Part shown: piece after piece, positions 7,936 to 16,444 of the stretch
Layout: every line of letters starts with the position of its first letter
Numbering within the stretch: the first letter of the stretch is position 1
Assembly: GCA_947303185.1 (NCBI GenBank)
Contig: CAMYXF010000015.1
Location: 1 to 45,314 of the forward strand
Direction of reading: 5' to 3'
DNA: 45,314 nucleotides
Origin: an uncultured Clostridia bacterium
GTDB lineage: Bacteria > Bacillota > Clostridia > Saccharofermentanales > Saccharofermentanaceae
Position numbers and translations under genes: made by a program
Notes under the pieces: model-generated
What the model was told of the DNA's origin: nothing
The model's input: the letters and a program-made list of their open reading frames with translations, nothing else
Databases searched by the model: none

Positions 7936-8170
7936 GTCTAAAGAGAATGATATGACATATGAAGCAGCAATGGCTGAACTTCGTCAGACTGTTAGTAAGC
8001 TTTCTGAAGGTAAAGCTACTCTTGATGAGTCATTAAAGCTTTACGAGAGAGGAATTGAACTCGTATCTATCTGCGAGAACAAACTTAATGAGGTTACGGC
8101 AAGGATCGAAGCTGTCAACAAGGCAAACGGTACTACAGATCCTCTTAACATAAGCGAGACCGGAGTCTGA
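7928..8170 (+). CDS. xseB: Exodeoxyribonuclease VII small subunit
   Basis: 80 aa. The reading frame opens further upstream (7883), but GGAGG at 7916-7920 is well placed for the ATG at 7928, and the protein then has the usual XseB length. The signature TYEAAMAELRQTVSKLSEG, then LDESLKLYERGIEL, is clear. Small helical subunits wrap the XseA coiled coil. The stop overlaps the ispA start by one base. Confidence 0.93.
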   Translation: MPKSKENDMTYEAAMAELRQTVSKLSEGKATLDESLKLYERGIELVSICENKLNEVTARIEAVNKANGTTDPLNISETGV

Positions 8171-9096
8171 TGATGGAAAGAACTGATATTAACACCCTGC
8201 TCGAAAAGACAGAGGCGTGGATATTACCTGAACTTGAGAACATCTTCGATGAGAAAGAAAGAGAAGATGTTACGGTCAAGGCTGCAATGTACAGCCTTAT
8301 GGCAGGCGGCAAGAGATTAAGGCCGCTCATGATGCATCTTACTTCAGAGATGCTTAATGCTGATGCAGATAAAGAAGCAGATATTAAGTATTTCGCTGCA
8401 ACTCTTGAGATGCTTCATACATATTCACTCATTCATGATGACCTTCCGGGTCTTGATAACGACGAGCTCCGCCGCGGAAAACCCACATGCCATATGGTCT
8501 ATGGTGAAGGCATCGCAATTCTTGCAGGAGATCTTCTCCTTAACAAAGCAATGGAGAGAATGTTTGCTATCTGCGAGAAGAACCCCGGCTATATCCATGC
8601 ATCTTCCATGATGGCGGAGAATGCAGGCATCAGGGGAATGCTCGGAGGTCAGAGCATTGATATTGCATCAGAAGATAAGGAGATCTCACTAGAGCTTCTT
8701 ACAGAACTTCAGGAGAAGAAAACGGGCGCATTTATTGAAGCAGCGATCGTAACTCCGTATTATCTTTATAAGAACATGACCAGGGAAGAAAGTGCTTCCG
8801 ATGAGACTGCAAAAGATTTGAGAAAACTCGCATATCACATCGGACTTGCTTTCCAGATCAAAGACGACATTCTTGACGTTACTTCCAGCAGTGAGGTACT
8901 GGGCAAGAGCACCGGAAAAGACGAGAGAGATTCCAAGGCTACCTTTGTTACCCATCTGGGACTTGATGGAGCAAAGGGAAGACTTGATGAAGAGATAAAG
9001 AGCATAAAGACGATCCTTGATAAGCTTTCTGCAAGTGGCTTTGATACAACGGATTATGAGACATTGACGGACTTTCTTGTTAACAGGGACAGATAA
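8170..9096 (+). CDS. ispA: Polyprenyl (farnesyl) diphosphate synthase
   Basis: 308 aa, the IspA/FPP synthase class of trans-prenyltransferases, which condense IPP with allylic diphosphates. The first Asp-rich motif is HDDLPGLDNDELRRGKPT, with Gly and Asn where most relatives have Ala/Met and Asp. The second is FQIKDDILDV. AGGKRLRP near residue 45 binds diphosphate. It overlaps xseB (TGATG) and dxs (TAATG) and lies next to Dxs of the MEP pathway, which fits supply of farnesyl-PP for undecaprenyl-PP and quinones. Chain length cannot be settled from sequence alone. Confidence 0.93.
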   Translation: MMERTDINTLLEKTEAWILPELENIFDEKEREDVTVKAAMYSLMAGGKRLRPLMMHLTSEMLNADADKEADIKYFAATLEMLHTYSLIHDDLPGLDNDELRRGKPTCHMVYGEGIAILAGDLLLNKAMERMFAICEKNPGYIHASSMMAENAGIRGMLGGQSIDIASEDKEISLELLTELQEKKTGAFIEAAIVTPYYLYKNMTREESASDETAKDLRKLAYHIGLAFQIKDDILDVTSSSEVLGKSTGKDERDSKATFVTHLGLDGAKGRLDEEIKSIKTILDKLSASGFDTTDYETLTDFLVNRDR

Positions 9097-10976
9097 TGGA
9101 CTATAAGTATCTCGGAAAGGATATTACACCTGAATCTCTTAAGGCTATGAAGCCTGAAGAGCGTGTTCAGCTGTGTTCCGAGTTAAGAGACAAGATCATT
9201 AACACGGTATCTTCTAACGGCGGACACCTTGCAAGTAACTTAGGTGCAGTAGAGCTTACTGTAGCTTTGCTTTCCGTGTTTGACTATAAGCAGGATAAGA
9301 TCGTTTTCGATGTCGGACACCAGTCTTATTCATATAAGCTTCTCACAGGAAGATTCGACAGGTTTAATACTTTAAGACAGAAGGACGGCATTTCCGGATT
9401 CCCGAGAATTACCGAATCGCCATATGATGCCTTTGATACAGGCCACAGCTCCACTTCAATATCTGCGGCTATGGGTATTGCAAGAGCAAGAGACCTTGAA
9501 GGCAAGAAGAATGAAGTAGTTGCCATCATAGGTGACGGCGCGCTTACAGGCGGTCTTGCATATGAAGCGATCAACGATCTAGGTCACAGCAAGACCAGGA
9601 TGATAATTATCCTCAACGATAATGAGATGAGCATCGACAAGAATGTCGGAGGTCTTTCAAAGCACTTGTCCAAGCTCAGAATCTCAACGGGATATATCTC
9701 TGCAAAGCAGACAACGGAATCATTCCTCCGTAAGCTCGGTTTTGTAGGTAGAGGACTTATCAAGATCATCCTTGCGATCAAGGACTTCTTCAGATTCCTT
9801 TTGTACCGCAAGAAGCCTTCAATGTTTGAAGACCTGGGCCTTAACTATTACGGTCCTATCGACGGCCATAACATGGATGATCTCATCAAAGCTTTTGAGG
9901 CAGCCAAGGATATCAGAGGACCTGTACTTATCCACGTTCTGACACAGAAGGGCAGAGGCTATGAGCCTGCTGAGACCAATCCTTCCGATTATCACGGCGT
10001 CGGACCTTTCGATATCAATACAGGTGTTACTTCAAGCAAGAACAGCTATACGACCGTATTTGCAAACACGATCACTGAGCTTGCAGTAAAGAACCCTAAG
10101 ATCGTTGCAATATCTGCCGCTATGACTCTCGGCACGGGACTCGAAAACTACCAGATGAAATTCCCTTCGAGATTCTTTGACTGCGGTATCGCAGAAGAGC
10201 ACAGCGTTACTATGGCAGGCGGTCTTGCGGTATCAGGCTTTACACCTGTAGTTGCAATCTATTCGTCATTCCTCCAAAGAGCTTATGACGAGATGATCAC
10301 TGACTGCTGCTTCATGAATAACCATGTTGTTTTCGCGATCGACAGATCAGGATTTGTCGGCAACGACGGACATACGCATCATGGACTTCTCGATATCTCT
10401 TATCTTAATTCGATGGTCAACATGACTGTGTTCTCGCCGAGAGATTATCAGGATCTTTCCAGATGCCTTAAGTACGCGATAGAGAATGTTAAGGGTCCTG
10501 CGGCAGTAAGATATCCGAGAGGAGCATCTCCTTTTGAAGCAACAGGACCGTTGTATTCAGATATATCAGAGTGCGTTCTTCCTCATGTCGTTTGTGATTA
10601 CGGCAATGACTTTGCGATCGTATCGACGGGTAAGATCTGCGAGGAAGCTGACAGGGCAATGGAAGTTCTTAAGGAACAGGGAATTCTCGGCAAGCACATC
10701 AACGTGACGATGATTAAGCCTATGCCCGCAAAGGAGATTTGGGATCTTCTGGTCGGCGTTAAGTACGTATTCAGCCTTGAAGAGGGCATAATAAGCGGCG
10801 GATTCGGCGAAGCTCTTGAGCGCGAACTTCAGATCTTGGGATTCGAGAGCGACGTTACAGTCTTCGGTGTAAGGAACCCTATCGTAAGGGCGATGAGCCA
10901 GAAGGACCAGCTCAAATACTGCGGTCTGGACGGAGATTCCGTTGCAGCTTCAATTAAGGCTGCTTTATCTAAATAA
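9096..10976 (+). CDS. dxs: 1-deoxy-D-xylulose-5-phosphate synthase
   Basis: 626 aa, full length. It condenses pyruvate and glyceraldehyde 3-phosphate in a thiamine-diphosphate-dependent reaction, the entry to the MEP isoprenoid pathway. Visible marks: SNGGHLASNLG, FDVGHQSYSYKLLTGR, the ThDP/Mg motif GDGALTGG at about 147-154, the catalytic glutamate in GIAEEHSVTMAGG at about 367, and the C-terminal transketolase domain. The start overlaps the ispA stop. In many Clostridia tlyA follows dxs; here a 71-bp gap leads straight to nadK. Confidence 0.97.
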   Translation: MDYKYLGKDITPESLKAMKPEERVQLCSELRDKIINTVSSNGGHLASNLGAVELTVALLSVFDYKQDKIVFDVGHQSYSYKLLTGRFDRFNTLRQKDGISGFPRITESPYDAFDTGHSSTSISAAMGIARARDLEGKKNEVVAIIGDGALTGGLAYEAINDLGHSKTRMIIILNDNEMSIDKNVGGLSKHLSKLRISTGYISAKQTTESFLRKLGFVGRGLIKIILAIKDFFRFLLYRKKPSMFEDLGLNYYGPIDGHNMDDLIKAFEAAKDIRGPVLIHVLTQKGRGYEPAETNPSDYHGVGPFDINTGVTSSKNSYTTVFANTITELAVKNPKIVAISAAMTLGTGLENYQMKFPSRFFDCGIAEEHSVTMAGGLAVSGFTPVVAIYSSFLQRAYDEMITDCCFMNNHVVFAIDRSGFVGNDGHTHHGLLDISYLNSMVNMTVFSPRDYQDLSRCLKYAIENVKGPAAVRYPRGASPFEATGPLYSDISECVLPHVVCDYGNDFAIVSTGKICEEADRAMEVLKEQGILGKHINVTMIKPMPAKEIWDLLVGVKYVFSLEEGIISGGFGEALERELQILGFESDVTVFGVRNPIVRAMSQKDQLKYCGLDGDSVAASIKAALSK

Positions 10977-11047
10977 TTATTTACTTCTGTATTTTTATTC
11001 AACAAAGTGATTAAATATATAAAGTTTTAATCTGGAGGTCTTTCTTC

Positions 11048-11929
11048 ATGAATTACGGAATCTGTTCCAATGGTTCAAGAGATACCGGTTATGAGACTGC
11101 GGTTAAGACGGCTCAGATACTGAGCGGGCTTGGTGCCGTACCTGTCTTTGAGACCGGCATGGATAAGACCTGCCCGAAGCTTAAGGAAGTTCCGGGTGTT
11201 GTTTTCGCGGACTTCTCGAAAACAGACCTTAAGGCGATCATATCCATCGGCGGAGACGGAACGTTCCTGTCGAAGGTTGCAAAATACAGAGATCTCGATA
11301 CGGAGTTTGTTGGTATCAATCTTGGTTCCATCGGATTTCTTAATGAGATCATGAGTGAAAGCATCGAGAAAGACCTAGCGCAGCTCGTATCAGGTGACTA
11401 TGACACGATAGACAGGACACAGCTGCTCTGCGAAGTTTTCAATAAAGACGGAAATCTTAAGGGGACCAGCGTCTGCCTTAATGACATCATTATCGTAAGA
11501 GGCGCCAAACCCCACATTACTACGCTTGTTCTTTCAATCGACGGACAGATCATAGAGAGATTCAGGGGCGACGGACTTGTTGTCTCAACGGCTACAGGTT
11601 CTTCTGCATATTCTTTGTCTGCAGGCGGTCCGATCCTCATGCCCAACATGAAGGACATCATCGTAACCCCCATCTGCTCTCACACGCTTAACGGCTACAC
11701 TTATGTGGCAACTTCTGAGAGCGAGATCAGGATCGGTCTTGAAGAGATCGAGAGTGCACCTCTGATCTGCCCTGACGGAAGGGATTTCGTTGATCTTGAG
11801 AGCTACGATTACGTTGTCATCAGAAGATACGACAAAGTCTTAAAGACTGTCTGCCTGAAGAAAGACGGCTTCTTCAGTAATGTTAGAAAGAAGATTGTAC
11901 AGAGAGGTTACTTCTATGAAAACCGCTAA
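11048..11929 (+). CDS. nadK: NAD kinase
   Basis: 293 aa. It phosphorylates NAD+ to NADP+. The diagnostic GGDGTFL (in ISIGGDGTFLSK, about residue 68) and the glycine-rich TGSSAYSLSAGGPI segment are present. ATG start with TGGAGG upstream after a 71-bp gap from dxs. It overlaps the start of argR by 14 nt. Adjacency to argR and recN is conserved in Clostridia. Confidence 0.95.
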   Translation: MNYGICSNGSRDTGYETAVKTAQILSGLGAVPVFETGMDKTCPKLKEVPGVVFADFSKTDLKAIISIGGDGTFLSKVAKYRDLDTEFVGINLGSIGFLNEIMSESIEKDLAQLVSGDYDTIDRTQLLCEVFNKDGNLKGTSVCLNDIIIVRGAKPHITTLVLSIDGQIIERFRGDGLVVSTATGSSAYSLSAGGPILMPNMKDIIVTPICSHTLNGYTYVATSESEIRIGLEEIESAPLICPDGRDFVDLESYDYVVIRRYDKVLKTVCLKKDGFFSNVRKKIVQRGYFYENR

Positions 11930-12380
11930 GAATTCAAGACAGGAGCGAATCCTTGCTCTTATCAGGGATAACGATATCTCAACACAGGAAGATCTTACTG
12001 CCAAGGTAAACCAGGCAGGCTTTGAAGCTACTCAGGCTACGATCTCAAGAGATATCAAGGAGCTTGGCATCATCAAGATCACGCTTCCCAACAGAGCAAC
12101 AAAGTACTGTGTTCTCGACAGAACAGGTGACACGGCTCCCGGAAGACTTCTCGCAGTTTTTTCAAATAGTATCGTATCGGTCAATCAGGCGATGAACCTT
12201 ATCGTAATCAAGACTTTGCCGGGTATGGCACAGGCTGCCGCATCCGCTTTGGATTCAATGCATCTTGAAGAGTGCACGGGTACTATCGCAGGTGACGATA
12301 CCATCTTTGCCGCATGCCCCGGAATTGAAGAGGCAAAGGCACTCGCAATTACTATCTCTGACATGATGGAAAAAGGCTGA
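11916..12380 (+). CDS. argR: Arginine repressor ArgR/AhrC
   Basis: 154 aa. The open frame extends upstream to 11880 within nadK, but the ATG at 11916 has a GAGAGG site just before it and gives the normal ArgR length. The N-terminal winged helix contains TQATISRDIKELGI (recognition helix). The C-terminal part has LPGMAQAAASALD and GTIAGDDTIF, which form the hexamer and arginine-binding core. ArgR controls arginine biosynthesis and catabolism; next to recN its position is syntenic rather than functional. No ARG box was identified here. Confidence 0.95.
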   Translation: MKTAKNSRQERILALIRDNDISTQEDLTAKVNQAGFEATQATISRDIKELGIIKITLPNRATKYCVLDRTGDTAPGRLLAVFSNSIVSVNQAMNLIVIKTLPGMAQAAASALDSMHLEECTGTIAGDDTIFAACPGIEEAKALAITISDMMEKG

Positions 12381-12384
12381 TTTA

Positions 12385-14076
12385 ATGCTTGTAAGACTCG
12401 AGATCAGAGATTTTGCCGTAATAAGCAACGTAGTATTTGAGCCCGGAAAAGGCCTTAATGTCATCAGTGGTGAGACCGGTGCAGGTAAGAGCCTTATTGT
12501 TGATGCGATAAGTCTTATACTTGGCGCAAAAGCTTCCAGAAATCTTATACGTACAGGAAGTCCTTCTTGCTTTGCAGAAGCTGTTTTCGACTGCTCAGAA
12601 TTAAAAGACGGTGACTTCAGTAAGTTCCTTGAAGATAACGGCATAGAAGATGATGACGGCATGCTGATAATCAGCAGAACTGTCTATGACAGCGGTAAAT
12701 CCGTTGCAAGAGTAAACGGTACCGGAGTTACCAATTCAGTATTAAGAGAGATATCTTCAATGCTCGTCGATATCCACGGCCAGCATGACACACAGGCTAT
12801 CTTCGATGAAGCTACACATGTAAAACTTTTAGACAGATTTGCAGGTGAGAAGTGTGTAAGCCTTCACCGTGACTATTTACAGAGTCTTCAGGAATTCAAA
12901 GCGCTCGTGCTTAAGATCAAAGAGATATCTTCATCTCCCGATTATCTTGAACGCCGCCGTGAATATCTTGAGTTTGCGGTAAGCGAGATAGATGCAGCTG
13001 CATTTAAAGACGGCGAAGAAGAGATCCTTTATGAGACAAAGAAGAAACTGTCGCAGAATGAGCAGCTCTTCGAGAGCCTTACAAATGCACAGAGTTTCTT
13101 ATCTTCTGATGATTCATACCAGAGTCCCGTGCAGGCCGTAAACCAGGCAAGCCGCGAACTTATGAAAGCATCCCAGACAGACGAGAGCCTTAAAGAGATT
13201 GCTGAGCGTGCAAATGCATTGTCTCTTGATTTGGATGCATTGCTTTCTGACGTTGAGAAAGTTCTGTCAGACCGCAATTACGATGAAGGTCTCAAGGAGA
13301 GGACCGAGCAGCGCATCGGACTTCTTTACGAACTCAAGGCAAAGTACGGCGCAACTATACCTGAGATCAATAAGTTTGCTTCTGATTCCAGGAAGGAACT
13401 TGAAGACATAGAGAAGAATAAAGACATCCTTCAGGAACTCAAGAAAGCAAGAACCGTTAAGGAGAAAGAGCTTCTTAAGATCGCAGAAGATCTGTCTTCT
13501 GAGCGTAAGGCTTATGCTGTAAAGCTCGAAAAGGCCATCACCAAAGAACTCGCTGATCTTGAAATGCCCAATGCTGTTTTCGAAGTAAGCTTCGTAAGAA
13601 GGGAAAAGGCAAAGTTCTTCTCGATGTCCGGCATCGATGATATTGCATTCCGCTTCAGTGCTAACCCCGGTCAGGAGGTAAGACCTCTTTCCGCGATCGT
13701 ATCCGGTGGTGAAGCTTCAAGGATCATGCTGGCGGTAAAGAATGTCTTGAGTAAAGTCGATCTCATTCCGACTCTTATTTTCGACGAGATCGATACAGGC
13801 GTATCAGGTAAGGCATCTCTTGCCATCGCATATAAGCTCAAGGCGATCGCTAATGCACATCAGGTTTTGTGCGTTACACATACCGCACAGATCGCTGCTG
13901 CTTCAGACAGAGGCTTCGTGCTCACAAAGAATGTCGTATCAGGAAATACAGAAACTGTATGCACTGTTCTGGATGACAAGAGCAAGGTTAACGAAGTATC
14001 AAGACTCTTGTCAGGAAGTGATTCCGATTCGTCTTTGAGACTTGCTGAAGACCTTATCAATTCGTTGAAAGACTGA
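12385..14076 (+). CDS. recN: DNA repair protein RecN
   Basis: 563 aa, full length. This SMC-like ATPase acts at double-strand breaks. Walker A is GETGAGKSLIVDAI near residue 30, a long coiled coil fills the middle (about 160-370), and the C-terminal half has the ABC signature VSGGEASRIMLAVK followed by Walker B TLIFDEIDTGVSGKAS and the H-loop TH. It starts 4 bp after argR. It is convergent with the Lgt-like gene, 5 bp away, with no room for a separate terminator. Confidence 0.97.
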   Translation: MLVRLEIRDFAVISNVVFEPGKGLNVISGETGAGKSLIVDAISLILGAKASRNLIRTGSPSCFAEAVFDCSELKDGDFSKFLEDNGIEDDDGMLIISRTVYDSGKSVARVNGTGVTNSVLREISSMLVDIHGQHDTQAIFDEATHVKLLDRFAGEKCVSLHRDYLQSLQEFKALVLKIKEISSSPDYLERRREYLEFAVSEIDAAAFKDGEEEILYETKKKLSQNEQLFESLTNAQSFLSSDDSYQSPVQAVNQASRELMKASQTDESLKEIAERANALSLDLDALLSDVEKVLSDRNYDEGLKERTEQRIGLLYELKAKYGATIPEINKFASDSRKELEDIEKNKDILQELKKARTVKEKELLKIAEDLSSERKAYAVKLEKAITKELADLEMPNAVFEVSFVRREKAKFFSMSGIDDIAFRFSANPGQEVRPLSAIVSGGEASRIMLAVKNVLSKVDLIPTLIFDEIDTGVSGKASLAIAYKLKAIANAHQVLCVTHTAQIAAASDRGFVLTKNVVSGNTETVCTVLDDKSKVNEVSRLLSGSDSDSSLRLAEDLINSLKD

Positions 14077-14081
14077 ACTTA

Positions 14082-14786
14082 TCAGTCATAAGAGATCTTC
14101 AAAACTTTTTTCCAGACAAAGACCATTATTATTGCAAGAACGCCTGCGATAAGCACCGTGACCTGTCCCGGTGCAATGAGCGAACCGTCGTGGTAATAGC
14201 GTGTGTATTCAATCGCGAATCTTACAGGTATCGTTACTCCGAGAATGATGTAGATCGCACGGACTTTGTTCTTCATCTTATTTGTTATTATCACTGCGAA
14301 AACATGCAGAAGAATGAATATGACCATGTCGACAAGCTGGATGGGGAAATATGAGCCTGCATGTTCATTACTGTAAACTACTGCGAACGGACCGTAGTAT
14401 TCTTTGCCGTGACAGCAACCCGCAAGAAAACATCCGATCTTTGCAAGGCCGTACATTAACGGCGCTGCTACGACAAACGAGGTCATTACGAGATCGGGTT
14501 TATCTTTGATGATGATTCCGGATATAAAGACGCCTGTGATCAAACCGACAGCTGCACCAAGACCCGAAAAACCAATACCGATGCCTTCAGACGTTATCCT
14601 GAAAGCCATCATAAAAGAGCCTGCCATCGTACAGACAAAGGAAAGAAGGCTTGTATATAAGATGGTCTGTTTATTAACTCCGAATTTCCTCATGCGTAAT
14701 ACGGCTACCGCATAGCCGATTGCAACTGATAACATAACGATCGGCGCGTAAGGTGACCGTGAAAATTCGGGGATTATTATCTGCAT
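14082..14786 (-). CDS. Lgt-like integral membrane protein
   Basis: 234 aa with about seven hydrophobic segments. Residues 114-134 (AKIGCFLAGCCHG followed by a tyrosine-rich GPF) and FPIQLVDM at 147-154 resemble prolipoprotein diacylglyceryl transferase, which attaches diacylglycerol to lipobox cysteines. The Arg at the start of the usual GRIGN signature is Lys here, and the double Cys is typical of a divergent Lgt-like branch. The protein is also shorter than canonical Lgt. I call the family, not the reaction; a canonical Lgt probably exists elsewhere. It lies 6 bp from the upstream P/Q-rich membrane protein gene on the same strand. Confidence 0.7.
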   Translation of the reverse strand: MQIIIPEFSRSPYAPIVMLSVAIGYAVAVLRMRKFGVNKQTILYTSLLSFVCTMAGSFMMAFRITSEGIGIGFSGLGAAVGLITGVFISGIIIKDKPDLVMTSFVVAAPLMYGLAKIGCFLAGCCHGKEYYGPFAVVYSNEHAGSYFPIQLVDMVIFILLHVFAVIITNKMKNKVRAIYIILGVTIPVRFAIEYTRYYHDGSLIAPGQVTVLIAGVLAIIMVFVWKKVLKISYD

Positions 14787-14792
14787 GAAATA

Positions 14793-15380
14793 TCAGAAAC
14801 CCTGACAGTCCTTAAGTATGTAAGCGCACATTGCAACGATAAGGACAATGGCGATGACGCTTGCAGCAAGAATACCGATGTATACCCACATGAGGACTTT
14901 GGCGAACTTGCTTTCCTTGTACTTAACTCTTGCGATGATCATCAATACCCATGAAGCAATATAGGTTCCGCCGACGATCATTGAGGAAATATATGTGAGT
15001 GGCTCAAGTGAACTGCTTGAAAGTTCATCTACGCTTTCGATAATTCCTGACAATAATCCGCCAATTACCTCAGGTGCAAACTGGCAGACGAGGGAAATGA
15101 TACAAAGGATCGTAGCCTTCTTTCTTCTCTCTGACTGCTCAGCAGGAGTATAAAGATCAGTCTGATTGATACCGAGCGTAGCCTTATTGCCCTGTACATA
15201 CTGGGGCTGCGGCTGGTAAGGCTGCTGATAGTACTGTTCGTATGCGGGCTGCTGGACAGGTTGCTGAACAGGCTGCTGGTAAACCGGCTGCTGCATAGGC
15301 TGACCCATCTGGGGATCATAGGGCGGCATCTGAGGCTGCTGAACAGGCTGAACTAAAGGCTGATTGTTGTTGTTATCCAT
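14793..15380 (-). CDS. Membrane protein with Pro/Gln-rich N-terminus
   Basis: 195 aa, function not recognised. Residues 1-65 are almost wholly Pro, Gln, Tyr and Met in loose PVQQP/PAYEQ-type repeats, a flexible cytoplasmic tail. Three hydrophobic segments follow (about 88-112, 130-152 and 165-190). Such layouts occur in DUF4190/DUF4064-like Firmicutes proteins of unknown role, but I cannot assign one. ATG start with an A/G-rich AGGGAAAGAAA upstream. It probably shares a transcript with the Lgt-like gene. Confidence 0.65.
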   Translation of the reverse strand: MDNNNNQPLVQPVQQPQMPPYDPQMGQPMQQPVYQQPVQQPVQQPAYEQYYQQPYQPQPQYVQGNKATLGINQTDLYTPAEQSERRKKATILCIISLVCQFAPEVIGGLLSGIIESVDELSSSSLEPLTYISSMIVGGTYIASWVLMIIARVKYKESKFAKVLMWVYIGILAASVIAIVLIVAMCAYILKDCQGF

Positions 15381-15427
15381 TTTCTTTCCCTCTCCATTTA
15401 GATAAATGTTTTATTTCCTTGAGTATT

Positions 15428-16324
15428 CTAACATGACGATATCACTTTTTTCATATCTTGCGGAAGTTCTGCCTCAAAGACTTTATCTTCAAGGTCAAAG
15501 GGATCCTTATATTCGATCTTGTAAGCGTGAAGTGCGACTCTTCCAATCTTCTCATCGTAAACTGAAGCCAGTTCCTTCAATGCTTCGTTGGGATTGTCAT
15601 CAGAAAGCGGTCCGTACAGGCCGTCACCAAGAAGGGGATGGCCGACATGACAGCAGTGAGTCCTTATCTGGTGGCAGCGTCCGGTCTCTAGCTTGAATTC
15701 AACGAGCGATATGCCTGCCTTTTCAAAATACCGGACTGTCTTATAGTGTGTGACCGAAGGCTTGCCGTCAGGCACGCAGTCTCTGATCATGACCGATTCA
15801 GCGCGTCTTGCGATGGGGAATGACATTGTTCCGGCTTCCGGTTCAAACTTTCCGTAGCAGAGAGCAAGATAGCTCTTTTGTATGTCTGCACCCGTAACAA
15901 GCATGTTGTGGGCATATCCGTCTTTGGCGACGATAAGAAGACCTGATGTCTCTCTGTCCAGACGCATGACAGGGTGGAGGGTGTTTTTCGAGAGGTTCGT
16001 AAGAAGCGAATCGTCAAGGTGGCCGTGTGAAGGATGGGTTACCATTCCGGCAGGTTTATTGACGACCGCATAAGATTCAGTCTCATAGAGGATGCTGACA
16101 TTATACGGCGGCGTGAGCTTTCCGGAGTTGTCTTCGTACTCGAAAAGTAGCAGGTCACCCTCCTTAACACGGTCCTTTACTCTGGCATGAACGCCATTGA
16201 GATCAACGGTTCCGTAGAGTTTGACGCGCTTGACCCATGTGGTGCTCATCTTGAACTCGCGCCTCATGATCTGCTGGATTTCGCATCCGTTATATTCACT
16301 TTGAACAAAATACTCTATTCGCAT
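15428..16324 (-). CDS. RluA-family pseudouridine synthase
   Basis: 298 aa. The catalytic motif is RLDRETSGL with Asp at residue 123. An S4-like N-terminal segment (to about residue 65) precedes VNKPAGMVTHPS, and ETGRCHQIRTHC is the conserved C-terminal signature. Enzymes of this family isomerise uridines in rRNA or tRNA; the target site cannot be read from sequence. A second member (rluD-like) lies at 20626. It diverges from rny across a region with a strong promoter for the opposite strand. Confidence 0.9.
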   Translation of the reverse strand: MRIEYFVQSEYNGCEIQQIMRREFKMSTTWVKRVKLYGTVDLNGVHARVKDRVKEGDLLLFEYEDNSGKLTPPYNVSILYETESYAVVNKPAGMVTHPSHGHLDDSLLTNLSKNTLHPVMRLDRETSGLLIVAKDGYAHNMLVTGADIQKSYLALCYGKFEPEAGTMSFPIARRAESVMIRDCVPDGKPSVTHYKTVRYFEKAGISLVEFKLETGRCHQIRTHCCHVGHPLLGDGLYGPLSDDNPNEALKELASVYDEKIGRVALHAYKIEYKDPFDLEDKVFEAELPQDMKKVISSC

Positions 16325-16344
16325 TGTTACATTCTAACAAATTA

Positions 16345-16373
16345 TTGACAGATAGGGGTTTTATTTCTACAAT
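16345..16373 (+). promoter_or_regulatory. Strong sigma-A promoter for rny
   Basis: Consensus TTGACA (16345-16350), a 17-bp spacer and TACAAT (16368-16373). Transcription should start near 16380. This is the best consensus promoter in the window. Confidence 0.88.
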
Positions 16374-16377
16374 ACTT

Positions 16378-16397
16378 AATGGCTTGTCAGAGCCATT
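16378..16397 (+). promoter_or_regulatory. 5'-end hairpin of the rny transcript
   Basis: AATGGCT and AGCCATT (16378-16384 and 16391-16397) pair with a 6-nt loop. From the promoter the predicted start is about 16380, so the stem would lie at the extreme 5' end of the mRNA, where it could affect stability of the RNase Y transcript. Inference only. Confidence 0.5.
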
Positions 16398-16444
16398 CTT
16401 AACGATCTTTGACAACTAAATAAACTTTGGAGGTGAGTACCAAC

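Noticed and set aside
16427..16444. TTG at 16427 as the start of rny
   Set aside because: It overlaps the GGAGGTGA ribosome binding site; the GTG at 16445 is correctly spaced and gives normal length.
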